Shown here: positions 24,181 through 34,293 of the stretch, piece after piece
How the letters are laid out: the number at the start of each line of letters is the position of its first letter
Numbering within the stretch: position 1 is the first letter of the stretch
Assembly: GCA_021464415.1 (NCBI GenBank)
Contig: JAKCWG010000839.1
Location: 1 to 64,000 of the forward strand
Direction of reading: 5' to 3'
DNA: 64,000 bases
Source of the DNA: Lonicera japonica
Lineage: Eukaryota; Streptophyta; Magnoliopsida; Dipsacales; Caprifoliaceae
Notes under the pieces: model-generated
The model's input: the letters and a program-made list of their open reading frames with translations, nothing else
What the model was told of the DNA's origin: nothing
Database searches by the model: none
Position numbers and translations under genes: made by a program

Positions 24181-24745
24181 TGATGGTGTCAAAATCTAGA
24201 AATAGATAATTAACCAATCAATAAGCGAATATCGGTAAATAAAAAATAAATGTGGCGCAATAATGAATGCATGACATTTTTTTTAAGGTAGGTTCCCCCG
24301 GTAGCGCTTATGCTATTCCGGTAGTACGTCCTCATTTTATGTGTGCTTGCTTTGTATTAGCTCAAAGGCGATAAATTTAGATGATAATACAAGCTACCAA
24401 CTTATCTCTCTACAATTTCCTTAATTCTATTTATAAGTATAGAATTAGGATACAGAAAGCTACCAATCTCTCTCTATAATTTTCTTAATTCTATTTATAA
24501 GTATAGAATTAGGATTACAAATATCTCAACAGAAGAAATAATAAATTGTGTAGGAGAGAGAGTGTATAAGGGTTGTTGGTATTTTTTGAGGTATGAAAAG
24601 AGAGAGTATAAGACCCTTAAAAATTGGCTTGTATTTGTATTGCTAATGGCTTTATATCTCTTGGAAGAGATGGATGGATCTTGTGAGAGAAGGAAGATAT
24701 GTTTTTGTTGTGTGTTTAATGAATGAATGGTGGGAGGTATTTATA
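24181..24745 (-). mobile_element. Ty3/gypsy (Tat-like) LTR, minus orientation, truncated
   Basis: Begins TGATGGTGTCAAAATCTAG, the reverse complement of an LTR end ...TTTGACACCATCA, and runs to about 24,745, where RT sequence begins. It has one copy of the short GTATGAAAAGAGAGAGTAT unit, as does the LTR at 48,577, and a small internal duplication of the CTATTTATAAGTATAGAATT box (24,424-24,515). No PBS follows at its inner-LTR end, so it behaves like a 3' LTR. Related LTRs are at 26,222, 28,987 and 48,577. Confidence 0.8.
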
Positions 24746-24769
24746 TGTATTTCTAGATTCTTATTCATC

Positions 24770-25051
24770 CGAGCTGGTTTCATTCGAGAGGTCCACTATC
24801 CAAAGTGGCTTTCCAACATAGTGTTCGTGAAGAAGCTGAGTGAAAAGTGGAGAATGTGCGTGAATTTTAAAGACCTTAATAAAGCCTATTCGAAAGACAG
24901 TTTTCCACAATCAAAGATAGACCAACTTGTGGATGCAACTACGGGCCATGAAATGTTGAGTTTCGTGGATGCATACTCCGGCTACAATCAGGTCAGAATG
25001 GCTCCAGAACATGAAGAGAAGACATCCTTTATCACCAATGAAGGCACGTAC
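24770..25051 (+). pseudogene. Gypsy (Tat lineage) reverse transcriptase fragment
   Basis: About 94 codons match the N-terminal part of a Tat-type RT: GFIREVHYPKWLSNIVFVKK, KWRMCV, DLNKAYSKDSFP, IDQLVDATTGHE, LSFVDAYSGYNQ. The catalytic YxDD is not reached because the sequence switches abruptly at about 25,052 to a protease-linker segment on the opposite strand. It is flanked on the left by an LTR on the minus strand. Known role: cDNA synthesis. Inferred: a fragment inverted relative to its neighbours. Confidence 0.85.
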
Positions 25052-25054
25052 TGA

Positions 25055-25782
25055 AGGATCCAAGAGCAAGTCTTCCAGATCTTCAACGGGCTTTCCCCTG
25101 AGCTTCTTTTCTTTGTCCCAAGGATCTAGGGTATCAATTTCCAATCTCTCAGAGGTGGTATATTCTTTTGTATTGTTCACCTCTTCAGTAGTTGCTACCT
25201 CGAGCTCTACGGTGTTAATCTTCGTGGTTCTGACTTCTTTCAAGGTTTCGAATTGACAGTGCCTAGCCTTCATTTGGTTACCTCTGACCTCCTCGATCTA
25301 TGGAGGGTTGGGAACCTCATGGTTAAATTGCATATTGATATGGCGGCTCTAATTTTGTTAAGGGTTCCTCTACCTAAGATAGCATTATAATGGGGAGCTG
25401 AGTCAAGAATTAGGAATTCTGCCATGGTCGTGACCTACTTTGGAGCAGTTCTTAGAGTTACAGAAAGGTTGATTACTCCCAAGGACCTTGTCTTCTCCCT
25501 AGAGAATCCTACCAATGTGACTGGTGATTAGACCAGGTGTTCTTTAGTGAGACCCATCGCTTTGAAAGCACTGTAGTACATGAGGTTCGAGGTCGCTCCT
25601 GTGTCGATAAGGATACGGTGGACGTTGTGGTTGCTTATCATTGCGGTTCCTACTAACGGGTCATTATGGGGGTACTTTACCCCGTTCATATCCGCATCAG
25701 TCAAGGTGACCTCGGAGGCCTCGTACTTGGCCATCTTTGAGGGCCTCGAACTAGCTCCGAAATTTGGCCTGCCTGATGTTGA
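25055..25782 (-). pseudogene. Gypsy (Tat lineage) protease and PR-RT linker fragment
   Basis: On the minus strand from about 25,780 the frame gives PHNDPLVGTAMI, RILIDTGATSNLMYY (retropepsin active site DTG), AFKAMGL, then after a TAG (25,530) TLVGF, FLILDSAPHYNAILGRGTLN, and further on the acidic linker ARHCQFETLKE and LDPWDKEKK..DLEDLLLDPSVRAFIG that normally leads to the RT. The order matches Tat-type polyproteins. The segment ends at 25,055 against an RT fragment of opposite orientation. Inferred: part of a rearranged, dead element. Confidence 0.85.
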
Positions 25783-25930
25783 TCTTCGGTGACATCTTGC
25801 AAAAATGATGTAACGTTCCTCACCCTAAAAATAGTGAAAATTGTGTGATAATCCTGATGATTAATTATATTTCAAAATTTTTTAGCATATTCGCAAGATA
25901 GAGGACATTTCTTGTGGCTATAAGCGCAAG
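25783..25930 (-). pseudogene. LBD (LOB-domain) gene fragment
   Basis: The reverse complement reads VACAYSHKKCPLSCEYAKK, a TGA, then DYHTIF..VRNVTSFLQDV.EDQH: the C-block with CX6CX3C spacing followed by the GAS-like block of LBD proteins. It is a shorter third copy of the pseudogenes at 28,083-28,916 and 46,452-47,252 and carries the same TGA just after the C-block. It is joined to protease sequence on one side and to gag sequence on the other. Confidence 0.8.
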
Positions 25931-26220
25931 CCACATGATTAATGATTTCAATGAAGGTGTGGTTATGGCTGCATTTATGAACGGAGTAAGCTCCCCCTAC
26001 TGCTTAATGACCTTAGCTAAAATGGCTCCAAAGACCATGTCTGAGCTCCTGGATGAGGTCAACAAAGAGATTGGGGTGGAAGAGACACTCAAAGGACGCA
26101 ACCTGTCAGGATTTTCTGCTCTCTGGCCCTCTTCCAAGTGCTAGGGGGAACATAGCCCTTCTCCTGGCCAAGAGAAGAAGAACAAAAAAAGTACCGAAAA
26201 GTTCGGATCTAGCGAGGGCA
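25925..26220 (+). pseudogene. Gypsy (Tat lineage) gag fragment
   Basis: The plus strand encodes INDFNEGVVMAAFMNGV and LAKMAPKTMSELLDEVNKEI, the C-terminal half of a Tat-type retrotransposon gag domain, followed by a stop at 26,142-26,144 and a lysine-rich tail. It is cut on the left by LBD sequence and on the right by an LTR of the same orientation. Fragment of a capsid precursor; not functional. Confidence 0.75.
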
Positions 26221-26221
26221 G

Positions 26222-26967
26222 AGAGGGAATAAAATCTCATTTTTACCCCCGATAAAATCTCATTTTTACCACCACACCTCACCTACCACACCTACCACAT
26301 CTCACCTACCTCACATACCTCCACCAAAAATTACCTTTTGCCTTTCATTTTTATCAAATTTACCTTTTTTGTCATTCTCCATTTACCTATAAATACCTTC
26401 CATCATTCATTCATTCAACACACAATTCTTTTCATCTAAGATTCATATATCTCATCAAAGAGATATAAAGCCATTGGCAATATAAGTACAAGCCAATTCA
26501 AGAAGAAATAGAAGAGTCATATACTTTCTCTTTTCATACCCCCCAAAAATAGAAGAGTCATATACTCTCCCTTTTCATACCCCAAAAAATAGAAGGGTCT
26601 TATACTCTCTATTTTCATACTCCAAAAAATACCAACAACCCTTATACACTCTCTCTCCTACACAGTTTATTATTTATTCTGTTGAAATATTTGTAATCCT
26701 AATTCTATACTTATAAATAGAATTAAGGAAATTATATAGAGAGAGAAGTTAGTAGCTTGTATTTTCATCCAAATTGATTGCCTTTGAGCTAATACAAAAC
26801 AAGCACACAAAAAAGGAGGACGTACTACCGGAATAGCATAAACGATACCGGGGCAACCTACCTTAAAAAAATATCATGTGTTCATTATTGCGCTCCATTT
26901 ATTTTTTATTCACCGATATTCACTTATTGATTGGTTAATTATCTATTTCTAGATTTTGACACCATCA
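26222..26967 (+). mobile_element. Gypsy (Tat-like) 5' LTR, plus orientation
   Basis: Runs from about ATAAAATCTCATTTTTACC to ...TTTTGACACCATCA (26,967) and is directly followed by a PBS-like sequence, so it has the position of a 5' LTR. It contains the CTATAAATACC TATA-like box (26,388-26,398) and three tandem copies of the ~50-bp ATAGAAGAGTCATATACTCTC unit, shared with the LTR at 28,987 but single in the LTRs at 24,181 and 48,577. Confidence 0.8.
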
Positions 26968-26968
26968 G

Positions 26969-26986
26969 TTGGCGTCGTCTGTGGGA
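26969..26986 (+). promoter_or_regulatory. Gypsy primer binding site
   Basis: TTGGCGTCGTCTGTGGGAAC follows the LTR end by one base; it is one base off the TTGGCGCCGTCTGTGGGAAC seen behind many plant Tat-type LTRs. The minus-strand counterpart is at 48,559-48,575. Confidence 0.75.
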
Positions 26987-27039
26987 ACGATAAGCTCTCT
27001 AAAGCTCTCGTTCTTTAGAAATTACAAGTGAATTTTCGG

Positions 27040-27500
27040 TACAAAAATTTTAAATTCAGCGGGTCTACGTAGTTAAATATTCTCGAGCGCATAACTTCTT
27101 GATTATAACTCCAAATTATGCGATGCTGGAGTCCATTATGGAGAAAATTTCAAGAACTACCACTTTTCAGTTTGAGCTTTTTTCAAATTCGTCCATCTTG
27201 GGGTTCAAAACTTCGATACAAACTTTTTGGAACGAAAAAAGCAAAAATCCCATGGGCCTACGGTGACTCAATATTATCAGGCGCATAACTTTATGCTCAA
27301 AACTCCAAATCATGCGATTCTAGAGTCCACTTTGAAGAAAATTTCAAGAGCTATAACTTTCCAATTCGATCATTTTTCAAATTTGGCCATCTCGGGGTCC
27401 AAAACGGTGATACAAAGTTGCTGCAACAAAAAATGAGAAAATCCTACAAGTCCTACGCTAGCTCAATATTTACGGGCGCATAATCATTCAAAAATCAGAT
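27040..27500 (+). repeat. ~193-bp tandem repeat in gypsy leader
   Basis: The block with GAGCGCATAACTTCTTGATT, ACTCCAAATTATGCGAT, GAGTCCATTATGGAGAAAAT and TTTCAAATTCGTCCATCT repeats about 2.3 times (GCGCATAA near 27,089, 27,282 and 27,475). The same array occurs reversed at 48,050-48,540. No long coding frame of known type. Confidence 0.75.
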
Positions 27501-27737
27501 AAATTCGATGAGCTTCAAAAAACAATTATTACAATTGAATGTAATTTTTATCAAGTTCATTCGACAAACCATAAGAAAGAAATTAAATAAATTTTTAGCG
27601 GATATCAAACCTCCACCAAGCTGAATGTGATTTTGAAGTCTGTCAGACAACCGCAAGACCACCATAGCCCAAAGAGATCTGGCTGAGAATGATCATCTAC
27701 TGCTGCACCACTTGTCCAGAGATCAAAATTTTGACGT

Positions 27738-27955
27738 TTCCTGGTAATAAATGAGAAAATTGTCAGAATTTGCCTAAGTCAGAAGGGAGCATGACTCTAC
27801 TCAAGACTTAGCCAAAATAAAAAAGAATAAATTTTTCTTTTAAGAAACCAAGGACTTAAATGAGAAAATTGTCAGAATTTGCCTAAGTCAGAAGGGAGCA
27901 TGACTCTACTTAAGACTTAGCCAAAAAGAACAAATTTTCCTTTTAAGAAATCAAT
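27738..27955 (+). repeat. ~103-bp minisatellite, two copies
   Basis: Two copies of the AAATGAGAAAATTGTCAGAA ... CATGACTCTACT.AAGACTT unit. The sister element has three copies at 47,366-47,670. Confidence 0.85.
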
Positions 27956-28082
27956 GATTTCGAAAAAAATTCCTATCTCCATATAGGGGCCATGCTTTAA
28001 ACAATCACAAGTGGAACATCTCTGGAACGTTTGTACAAAGTCCACACTAGAAGTGCACATTATCTAGTCACTCAAAAAAAGG

Positions 28083-28916
28083 CTAAAGAATCTGAAGATC
28101 ATCAGCATCAAAATTCAAAATAGTACTGAAATTAGAAGAAGAATAATCAGAAAAATCATGTCCTATATCCCCTAAATCCATCCAGTCAAGACTAGTTGGT
28201 TCGGCAAACTCCGCAACAAAATTAGCTTGCGAAGATTGAGATAAAAAATCGTTCGAGGCAGCCTGGTGATAGGCATCCAAGGTAGCCTGGTGATATAAGC
28301 CCGAGGAAGCCTGCTAATAGGGTAGATTCGAAAATGATGGCAAATCCACTTCAGTCGGAAGAGCTCCATTTTCTATAAGATTCGTGGTAGTCGAAATGAT
28401 ATCTTGTACACCATCTTTCGACATAAGGAGTCTTAAAAAACTTTCGGGAACATGTTCTAAAAGATTCATGGCAGTCGGAATAACATCAGGCATGTTATTT
28501 TCTACCAACAAAGGGAACCTCGAGGAACCTCCAGGAGGAGCAAAAGAGCATAACTGGTTAACGCAGGAAGAACCCCTTTCTAACCGAGCATCTAATGCCA
28601 TCACCCATGCTTGTAACTCTTCCACCTTTTGTTCAAGAGAAGCAAGGAGAGTAGTACAGCCTCTAATGGGATTCTCGATTCTCGCCATGGCTTCAAGAAG
28701 ATATGAACTAAGAGTCTCAAGATGTTGATCTTTGGGGACATCTTGCAAAAAAGATGCAACGTTTTTCACCCTGAAAATAGTGAAAATTATGTGATAATCC
28801 TGACGATCCATCACATTTCAAATTTTTTTAGCATATTCACAAGATAGAGGATATCTCTTGTGGCTATAAGCGCAAGCCACACATGAAGGACCTGCAAAAC
28901 GGTGAGTGTTCGACAT
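28083..28916 (-). pseudogene. LBD (LOB-domain) transcription factor pseudogene inside gypsy element, near-complete
   Basis: From ATG at 28,916 one frame runs 278 codons to the stop at 28,083 with no visible intron. It encodes GPSCVACAYSHKRYPLSCEY (C-block, third Cys changed to Tyr), then VKNVASFLQDVP.DQHLETL (GAS-like block), ARIENPIRGC (equivalent of the DPVYGC motif), and a leucine-zipper-like coiled coil, then a long acidic tail. Two stops break it: TGA just after the C-block (also in the two other copies) and TAG at 28,314-28,316 (only here). LBD proteins are plant-specific nuclear DNA-binding regulators of organ development. It lies antisense to the LTR and PBS at 26,222-26,986. Inferred: captured host coding sequence. 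Confidence 0.85.
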
Positions 28917-28986
28917 TATTTTGGTTTACTTTTGTAAGAGAAACTGTATTACAAAAGAGAAAAATGGCGTTGAAAGAAATGGATGG

Positions 28987-29780
28987 TGATGGTGTCAAAA
29001 ATTAGAAATAGATAATTAACCAATGAATAAGTGAATATCGGTGAATAAAAAATAAATGCGGCGCAATAATAAATACATGGTATTTTTTTAAGGTAGGTTC
29101 CTCTGGTAGCGCTTATGATATTCCGGTAGTACGTCCTCCTTTTGTGTGTGCTTGTTTTGTACTAGCTCAAAGGAAATCAATTTTGATGAAAATACAAGCT
29201 ACTAACTTCTCTCTCTATATAATTTCCTTAATTCTATTTATAAGTATAGAATTATGATTACAAATATTTTAACAGAATAAATAATAAACTGCGTAGGAGA
29301 TAATGTGTATAAGGGTTGTTGGTATTTTTTGGAGTATGAAAATAGAGAGTATAAGACCCTTCTATTTTTTGGGGTATATGAAAAGAGAGAGTATATGACT
29401 CTTCTATTTCTGGGGGATATGAAAAAAGAGAATATATATGACTTTTCTATTTCCTCCTGAATTGGCTTGTATTTATATTGCCAATGGTTTTATATCTCTT
29501 TGATGAGATGTATGAATCTTAGATGAGAAGAATTGTATGTTTTTGTTGTGTATTTAATGGATGAATGGTGGGAGGTATTTATAGGTAAATGGAGAATGGC
29601 AAAAAAGGTAAATTGTAAAAATGAAGGGCAAAAGGTAATTTTTGGTGGAGGTAGGTGAGGTAGGTGAGATGTGGTAGGTATGGTAGGTGAGATGTGGTAG
29701 GTGTGGTGGTAAAAATGAGATTTTACCGGGGTTAAAATATGGGATTTTATCGGAGGTAAAAAATATTGAATTACCTTTAT
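28987..29780 (-). mobile_element. Gypsy (Tat-like) LTR, minus orientation
   Basis: Starts TGATGGTGTCAAAAATTAG and ends near TTGAATTACCTTT at about 29,778. It carries the three-unit ~50-bp repeat of the LTR at 26,222. No PBS is present at 28,986, so it occupies a 3'-LTR position in minus orientation. With the plus-oriented LTR at 26,222 it forms an inverted LTR pair around the LBD pseudogene. The outer border does not show TG and is approximate. Confidence 0.78.
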
Positions 29781-29884
29781 TGGACTCAAGTCGTAAAGCT
29801 TGGAACATTAATATGTAAAGCTCGATATACTTTTGGTCATAAATAGTTTGATTATATTTGGGCCTTTTCCAACTCTTTATTTTA

Positions 29885-29885
29885 T

Positions 29886-29920
<35 letters not shown>

Positions 29921-29921
29921 A
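29885..29921. repeat. (CA)n(TA)n microsatellite at left pararetrovirus border
   Basis: About ten CA units followed by seven TA units, ending where viral sequence (ACAAAAGGGAAGCAG) starts. Confidence 0.95.
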
Positions 29922-30245
29922 CAAAAGGGAAGCAGATCAAGAATCAAGAAGATGAGAGAAAATATAAAAAGTGCGCAGAATAATATACAATAAAATTATA
30001 TGTTTACTTCGAAACAATTTTAGAATACAAAACAATAAAATTACAGATTATAAATTAAAATTGTTTACTTCGAAACAATTATAAAGCAGATAAAATTAAC
30101 TTACAAATAGATAGGGATAGAAAGATCAACTCTGTGATACTTCTTCGTACAAACTTGCAAAGAAATAAAATTAAAAAGATTTAAGTTTTAAATACAGAAT
30201 TTTCGGTTGTGAAAAACTCTGCCTGCTTCCCTTCCCTTCTTGCTC

Positions 30246-30252
30246 CTTTATA
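30246..30252 (-). promoter_or_regulatory. Pararetrovirus promoter TATA box, copy 1
   Basis: The minus strand reads CATCTATAAAGGAGCAAG, a TATA box in the intergenic region after the second frame, as expected for the pregenomic RNA promoter of Caulimoviridae. The same box is at 37,611-37,617 (-) and 45,809-45,815 (+). Confidence 0.6.
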
Positions 30253-30496
30253 GATGAAATGAAGGAGGAGGGAACCCAGATCTTCAATTACGGAGAGAAA
30301 AGAGATAATTGGAGATTCTCTCTGCTGCTTTTGACTTTAAGGGACGAAAGTTCGCAACTTTGTGCTGTAGATGGGCCCACATGTTGTCCTCGAGATTCTT
30401 GCTGTCTGACTTTGCAGGTGAAGATGGAAGACTTGTATAAATAATTGAATGATTATTTATTATTTCTTAGAAGAGAATCCTATGAAAATAGTAGTG

Positions 30497-32014
30497 CTAG
30501 CTTTTCTTAAGAAAATTACTCAAGTAGTGAGTGAAAGCACTATATTTCGTAAGGGTTCTGAGCATCTTGAAATAATGTAGAATCATACCATTTTTTATCT
30601 TCTCTGTACCTGTGATTGTTCTGTTGTCAGAAGGTTCTGGCTTTATAACCTCTTCTTCTTCTTCAGAATCACTTGCGGCTTCAGATAACTTTGAACTAAT
30701 TGTCTGTGCTAATAATAACTTCAATTGGGATTTAGAACATTTATTAATATCCAACGTTTCATTGGATTTAATTGACTAGGTAGGACTTGGCCTCTTGGTT
30801 TTGGGTTTCTCTGGCTTGGGCTTTCTACCTTTTGTTTGAGTTTGGCCTGAGAAGTTTGGTTTCTTGTAGCATGAGGAACTGTGATGATACTAGGAATTGG
30901 AGTAGGATCACAGGTTAATTTGGGGTTTTCTGGAAATTCTTTTTTGACTTGGTTGATTATTCTTACTAAATCAAACTTATCCCACCATTTTACAAAAACT
31001 TGTCTAGCTAGCATGTCAAACGGAGCATGGTGTTTGATTAATGCTTGGGAAGTCCCTGATGTTTGGACCCATTGCTCTATGACTGGGTTTTTGACAAGGT
31101 GAAATTCCCATTTGACTATCCAAGGGACTTTATATTTACTAGAAAAAAAGGGTCAAGATTGGCATGTAAGTATTACCAATCTCAGGGCTAACTTTTTCAA
31201 ACCAGGTTACTTGGTCTTTAATAAGAGGGAGAAGGATGTCCATATTTAAATCGAACATGTCCCACCACCTAATGAACCAGCATGGGAAGGACCATTTGAA
31301 ATTGTGATCAAATTGTACAAACCAGGAATGGGAGAATGATTCATTTTGGAATAAAAGAATTTTCATCCATGCCTCTACATAATCATGGTAAGAAAATAAT
31401 TCATCAGTTCCTTCTAATGGAACTAATTCAGCCGGGTGTTTTCCTCATTCTTATATGAGTATGATTCTTTTAATGTACAAGGAGTGGTAAATGACTAACG
31501 ATGGGTCATTTCTATCAAATATTGGCTTGATAAAAATAGACTCAGTGTTTACTAAAATGCGGTTGTAATATTTTAGGGTTTTACTTGGATGGACTGGGGT
31601 GAAATGCCATCTAGGTGGATAGAATTGACTGGCTATTTGGGCTGGGTTGTTGAGTTCAGACATGTGAGGCTCAACATAAAATAAGTTTTCGATATATTTT
31701 TGAATATATGGGCTTGGTGGTTGGCCAAAACTTTGTTGGCTTTGTTTTGCTGAAATGGGCTTAGTCTCAATGTCGTAAGGATCATTGGACCTGGGCTTAC
31801 TTGCTAGGGCTTGGTTGTATTGTTTAGGCTGGGGAATTTGGCCTAAAACTTGGTATTGGTTTACTGAGATAGGGGTTGGGTTTACTTGGTAAGGAACAAG
31901 AGTTCCTTTGGGTTTACTAGATGATTCACAAATATCAAACGGGGGAATACATGGCCCCGAAGCCGGTTTATTACCTCTACCTCTCCCGCGGCCTCTGCCG
32001 CTTGTAATACTCAT
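30497..32014 (-). pseudogene. Pararetrovirus ORF2 (unknown function), copy 1, broken
   Basis: Starts at 32,014 with MSITSGRGRGRGRGNK, a Gly-Arg-rich head, and runs 187 codons to a stop at 31,451. The same reading continues in other frames as a W-rich block (WFVQFDHNFKWSFPCWFIRW, 31,366-31,139), a second W block (KWWDKFDLVRI, 31,000-30,960) and an acidic tail with SEEEEEVIKPEP (about 30,690-30,640). Copies 2 and 3 break at the same IILI/stop. The start overlaps the end of the RNase H frame by a few bases. A second ORF with no assigned domain is characteristic of florendoviruses. RNA or nucleic-acid binding by the GR-rich head is inference. Confidence 0.75.
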
Positions 32015-33410
32015 TTTCCTGCATTTAACAGAAATTCTCTTGTGAGAAAATCTGGTATAGAGTTTTCACTACCTTTTATATATTCTATATCGAAATCAAA
32101 AATACTTAGTAGAGATTGCCATCTAGCAAAGATTTGTTTGGAAGCTATATTTTCAACATCTTTTTCTAAAACATATTTAGCTAATTTACAATCAATTCTT
32201 ATTAAAAATCTTTTATTTAATAAATCACTTTTGAATTTATTAATGCAAAGTATAAGTGACAAAATTTCTTTTTTAATTGTAGAGTAATTTACTTGTGTAC
32301 TATCCCACGCACCTGAATGAAAACGTACAATTTGTTTAGGAGAATTGGAATTTAGCTTCTGCTTAAGGATTCCTCCAAATCCAATTTCAGAGGCGTCAGT
32401 TTCGACAATTTTGAAAGCAGAATGAATAGAGATGCCAAGACAAGGGAATGTCTTAACATGCTTTTTAATGTCTTGGACTATAGAAGTATGGATTTTCGTC
32501 CAAGGATGGGGATTACTTCGAAGTCGCTAGAATAACGGCTTGCATTGTTTACGCAGATCTGTATAAAAGTCACTGATATAATTAAGAAAACCTAAGAATC
32601 TTTGTAATTGGTTTTTATCTAGGATCTCATCAGGGAATTTATCTGCAAATTGGATGGCTTTATCAATTGGTCTAATTTGGTTGTACTGAATGTTGTGTCC
32701 TAAGAACCTAATCTTAGTTTAGAATAAACAACATTTAGTAGGGGATATAACTAGACCATTTAACTTAATTGTCTTAAAAAATGAGTTTAGATGTTTCCAA
32801 TGCTCATCTATTGACTTTGAAAAAATGAGCACATCATCTATGTAGACTATGGAAAAATGGCTATACGGGTTTAGAATATCATTCATGATATTTTGAAATT
32901 CAGTAGGGGCATTTTTAAGGCCGAATGGCACAACATTCCACTCATAATGGCCAAATGGAGTGGTGAAGGCAGTTTTATACCTACTTTATTCATGAATTTG
33001 GATATGCCGGAATCCACTTTTAAGGTCGAATTTACTAAAGACTAATGCTTGAGCTAGTCTATTGATCAAATCTTTTTGATTAGGTAATGGATACCTAATC
33101 CATTCTAAAACTTTGTTTAGTGGTTTATAATTAATAACTAATCTTGGGGATCCTCTTTCTATTTCAGTATTTTTATTGACATAGAAAGCGGGACAAGACC
33201 ATGGAGATTTACTTTTCCTTATGATTTTCTTTTGGATTAAATCATTTATTTCTTCTTTACAAAATTCCATTTGTTCATGATTCATTTGTATTGGTCTAGC
33301 CTTAGTAGGAATTAAATGTTCTTTGAATTTCTTAGCATAAGGGAGCCTTACAATATGCCTTTTGTGATGCCAAAAAGCATGAGATAAATCAGAACAAACT
33401 TCTTTTACAA
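32011..33410 (-). pseudogene. Pararetrovirus RT-RNase H, copy 1, broken
   Basis: Minus-strand frame with the RT fingers (SWSCPAFYVN, RLVINYKPLNK), KFDLKSGF, palm motif VYIDDVLIFS (YIDD catalytic) near 32,840, GHNIQ, then the RNase H opening DASEIGFGG near 32,390 and a C-terminal end FLLNAGK at 32,011. In-frame stops occur just after the HIQIHE motif (about 32,983), after CCLF (about 32,716) and near CKPLF (about 32,532). The first two are shared with copy 3 but not copy 2. The protease that should precede it is missing. Role in an intact virus: reverse transcription of pregenomic RNA. Confidence 0.85.
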
Positions 33411-33454
33411 GTATTTCATTAAATTTTTTAATTTCATATTGTAATTTTGAATTT

Positions 33455-33600
33455 GTTTAGATCTTATTCTTCAGTTAGTTCGAGGTCAAATATGTCGTCA
33501 ATTCTAGATATAGTAAATCAGGAAGAACAATGTTTCGAAAATATAAGTCGGCATTTTAGTGATTAGAATATCCCAAAAATTTCACCTCAAGAAATAAAAG
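33455..33600 (+). pseudogene. Inverted fragment of pararetrovirus movement-protein start
   Basis: The plus strand encodes YSSVSSRSNMSSI.DIVNQEEQ and KISP.EI, which is the N-terminal part of the movement protein found on the minus strand at 36,560-36,720. It lies inverted inside copy 1, exactly where the protease coding region would be expected. Confidence 0.8.
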
Positions 33601-34084
33601 GAACTGATGAATTCTTTTCTTCTTGAATTTTTGTTAGTACATTTATTTGTATGTTGCAACAGGTTTTAGTACAATTATTACTACAACCTAATTGTGGTGG
33701 TTCTTCATCAAATTGACTAGAATAAGTAGTGGATTCTTCTGAACTTTGAGAAGGTAAACTGGATCCCAATGATTCACCTTCGGATTGATTTTCAATCCGC
33801 ATTAGTTCAAGAATATGTTCTACTTCTTCTTCTGGCACATTTAATTGACTTAATTTTTCTTTGACTCTACATTCATTTTTGTAGTGCCCTTTCTTTTCAC
33901 AATTATGGCAGATTATTTTACTTTTATCAAAATTTTTATTTGATTTTTTCTTTTTACTGGATGAAGGCTTCTTACAATAATCTTCTGAATTATTTCTTTC
34001 ATTCTTCTTTTTATGAGTTTTATATTTTTTATCTTTTTTAGTATGCTTTTTTTTCCCTAGAAGGGGTAATAGGGGGTAAACCAT
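33600..34084 (-). pseudogene. Pararetrovirus zinc-knuckle region, copy 1
   Basis: A Lys/Ser/Asn-rich segment is followed by CHNCEKKGHYKNEC (C-X2-C-X4-H-X4-C), the CCHC knuckle at the C-terminal end of the capsid region. The frame differs from that of the upstream coat-protein piece, so a frameshift lies between about 34,294 and 34,084. The acidic/Ser-rich tail runs into the inverted movement-protein fragment near 33,600. Confidence 0.8.
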
Positions 34085-34293
34085 ATTGTTCGCAAAATGT
34101 TCCTAATTCATATTTAGCCTTATTTTTGTCTTTACTAGCTTGCTTACTTAATTTAAAGTCTATGCACATTTTTAGACCTTTTTTTGGATTTGACTTATTA
34201 TATCTCCATATGTTAGGTTATCATAATCTATATAACCTAAATTTTGACTTAATTCTTTTCGAATTTTATGGGCAAATAAGCTAGGCAAACCAT

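Noticed and set aside
25785..26220. A fused LBD-gag or LBD-protease reading frame
   Set aside because: Gag is on the opposite strand, and the LBD-protease join does not keep a credible frame; treated as rearrangement breakpoints.
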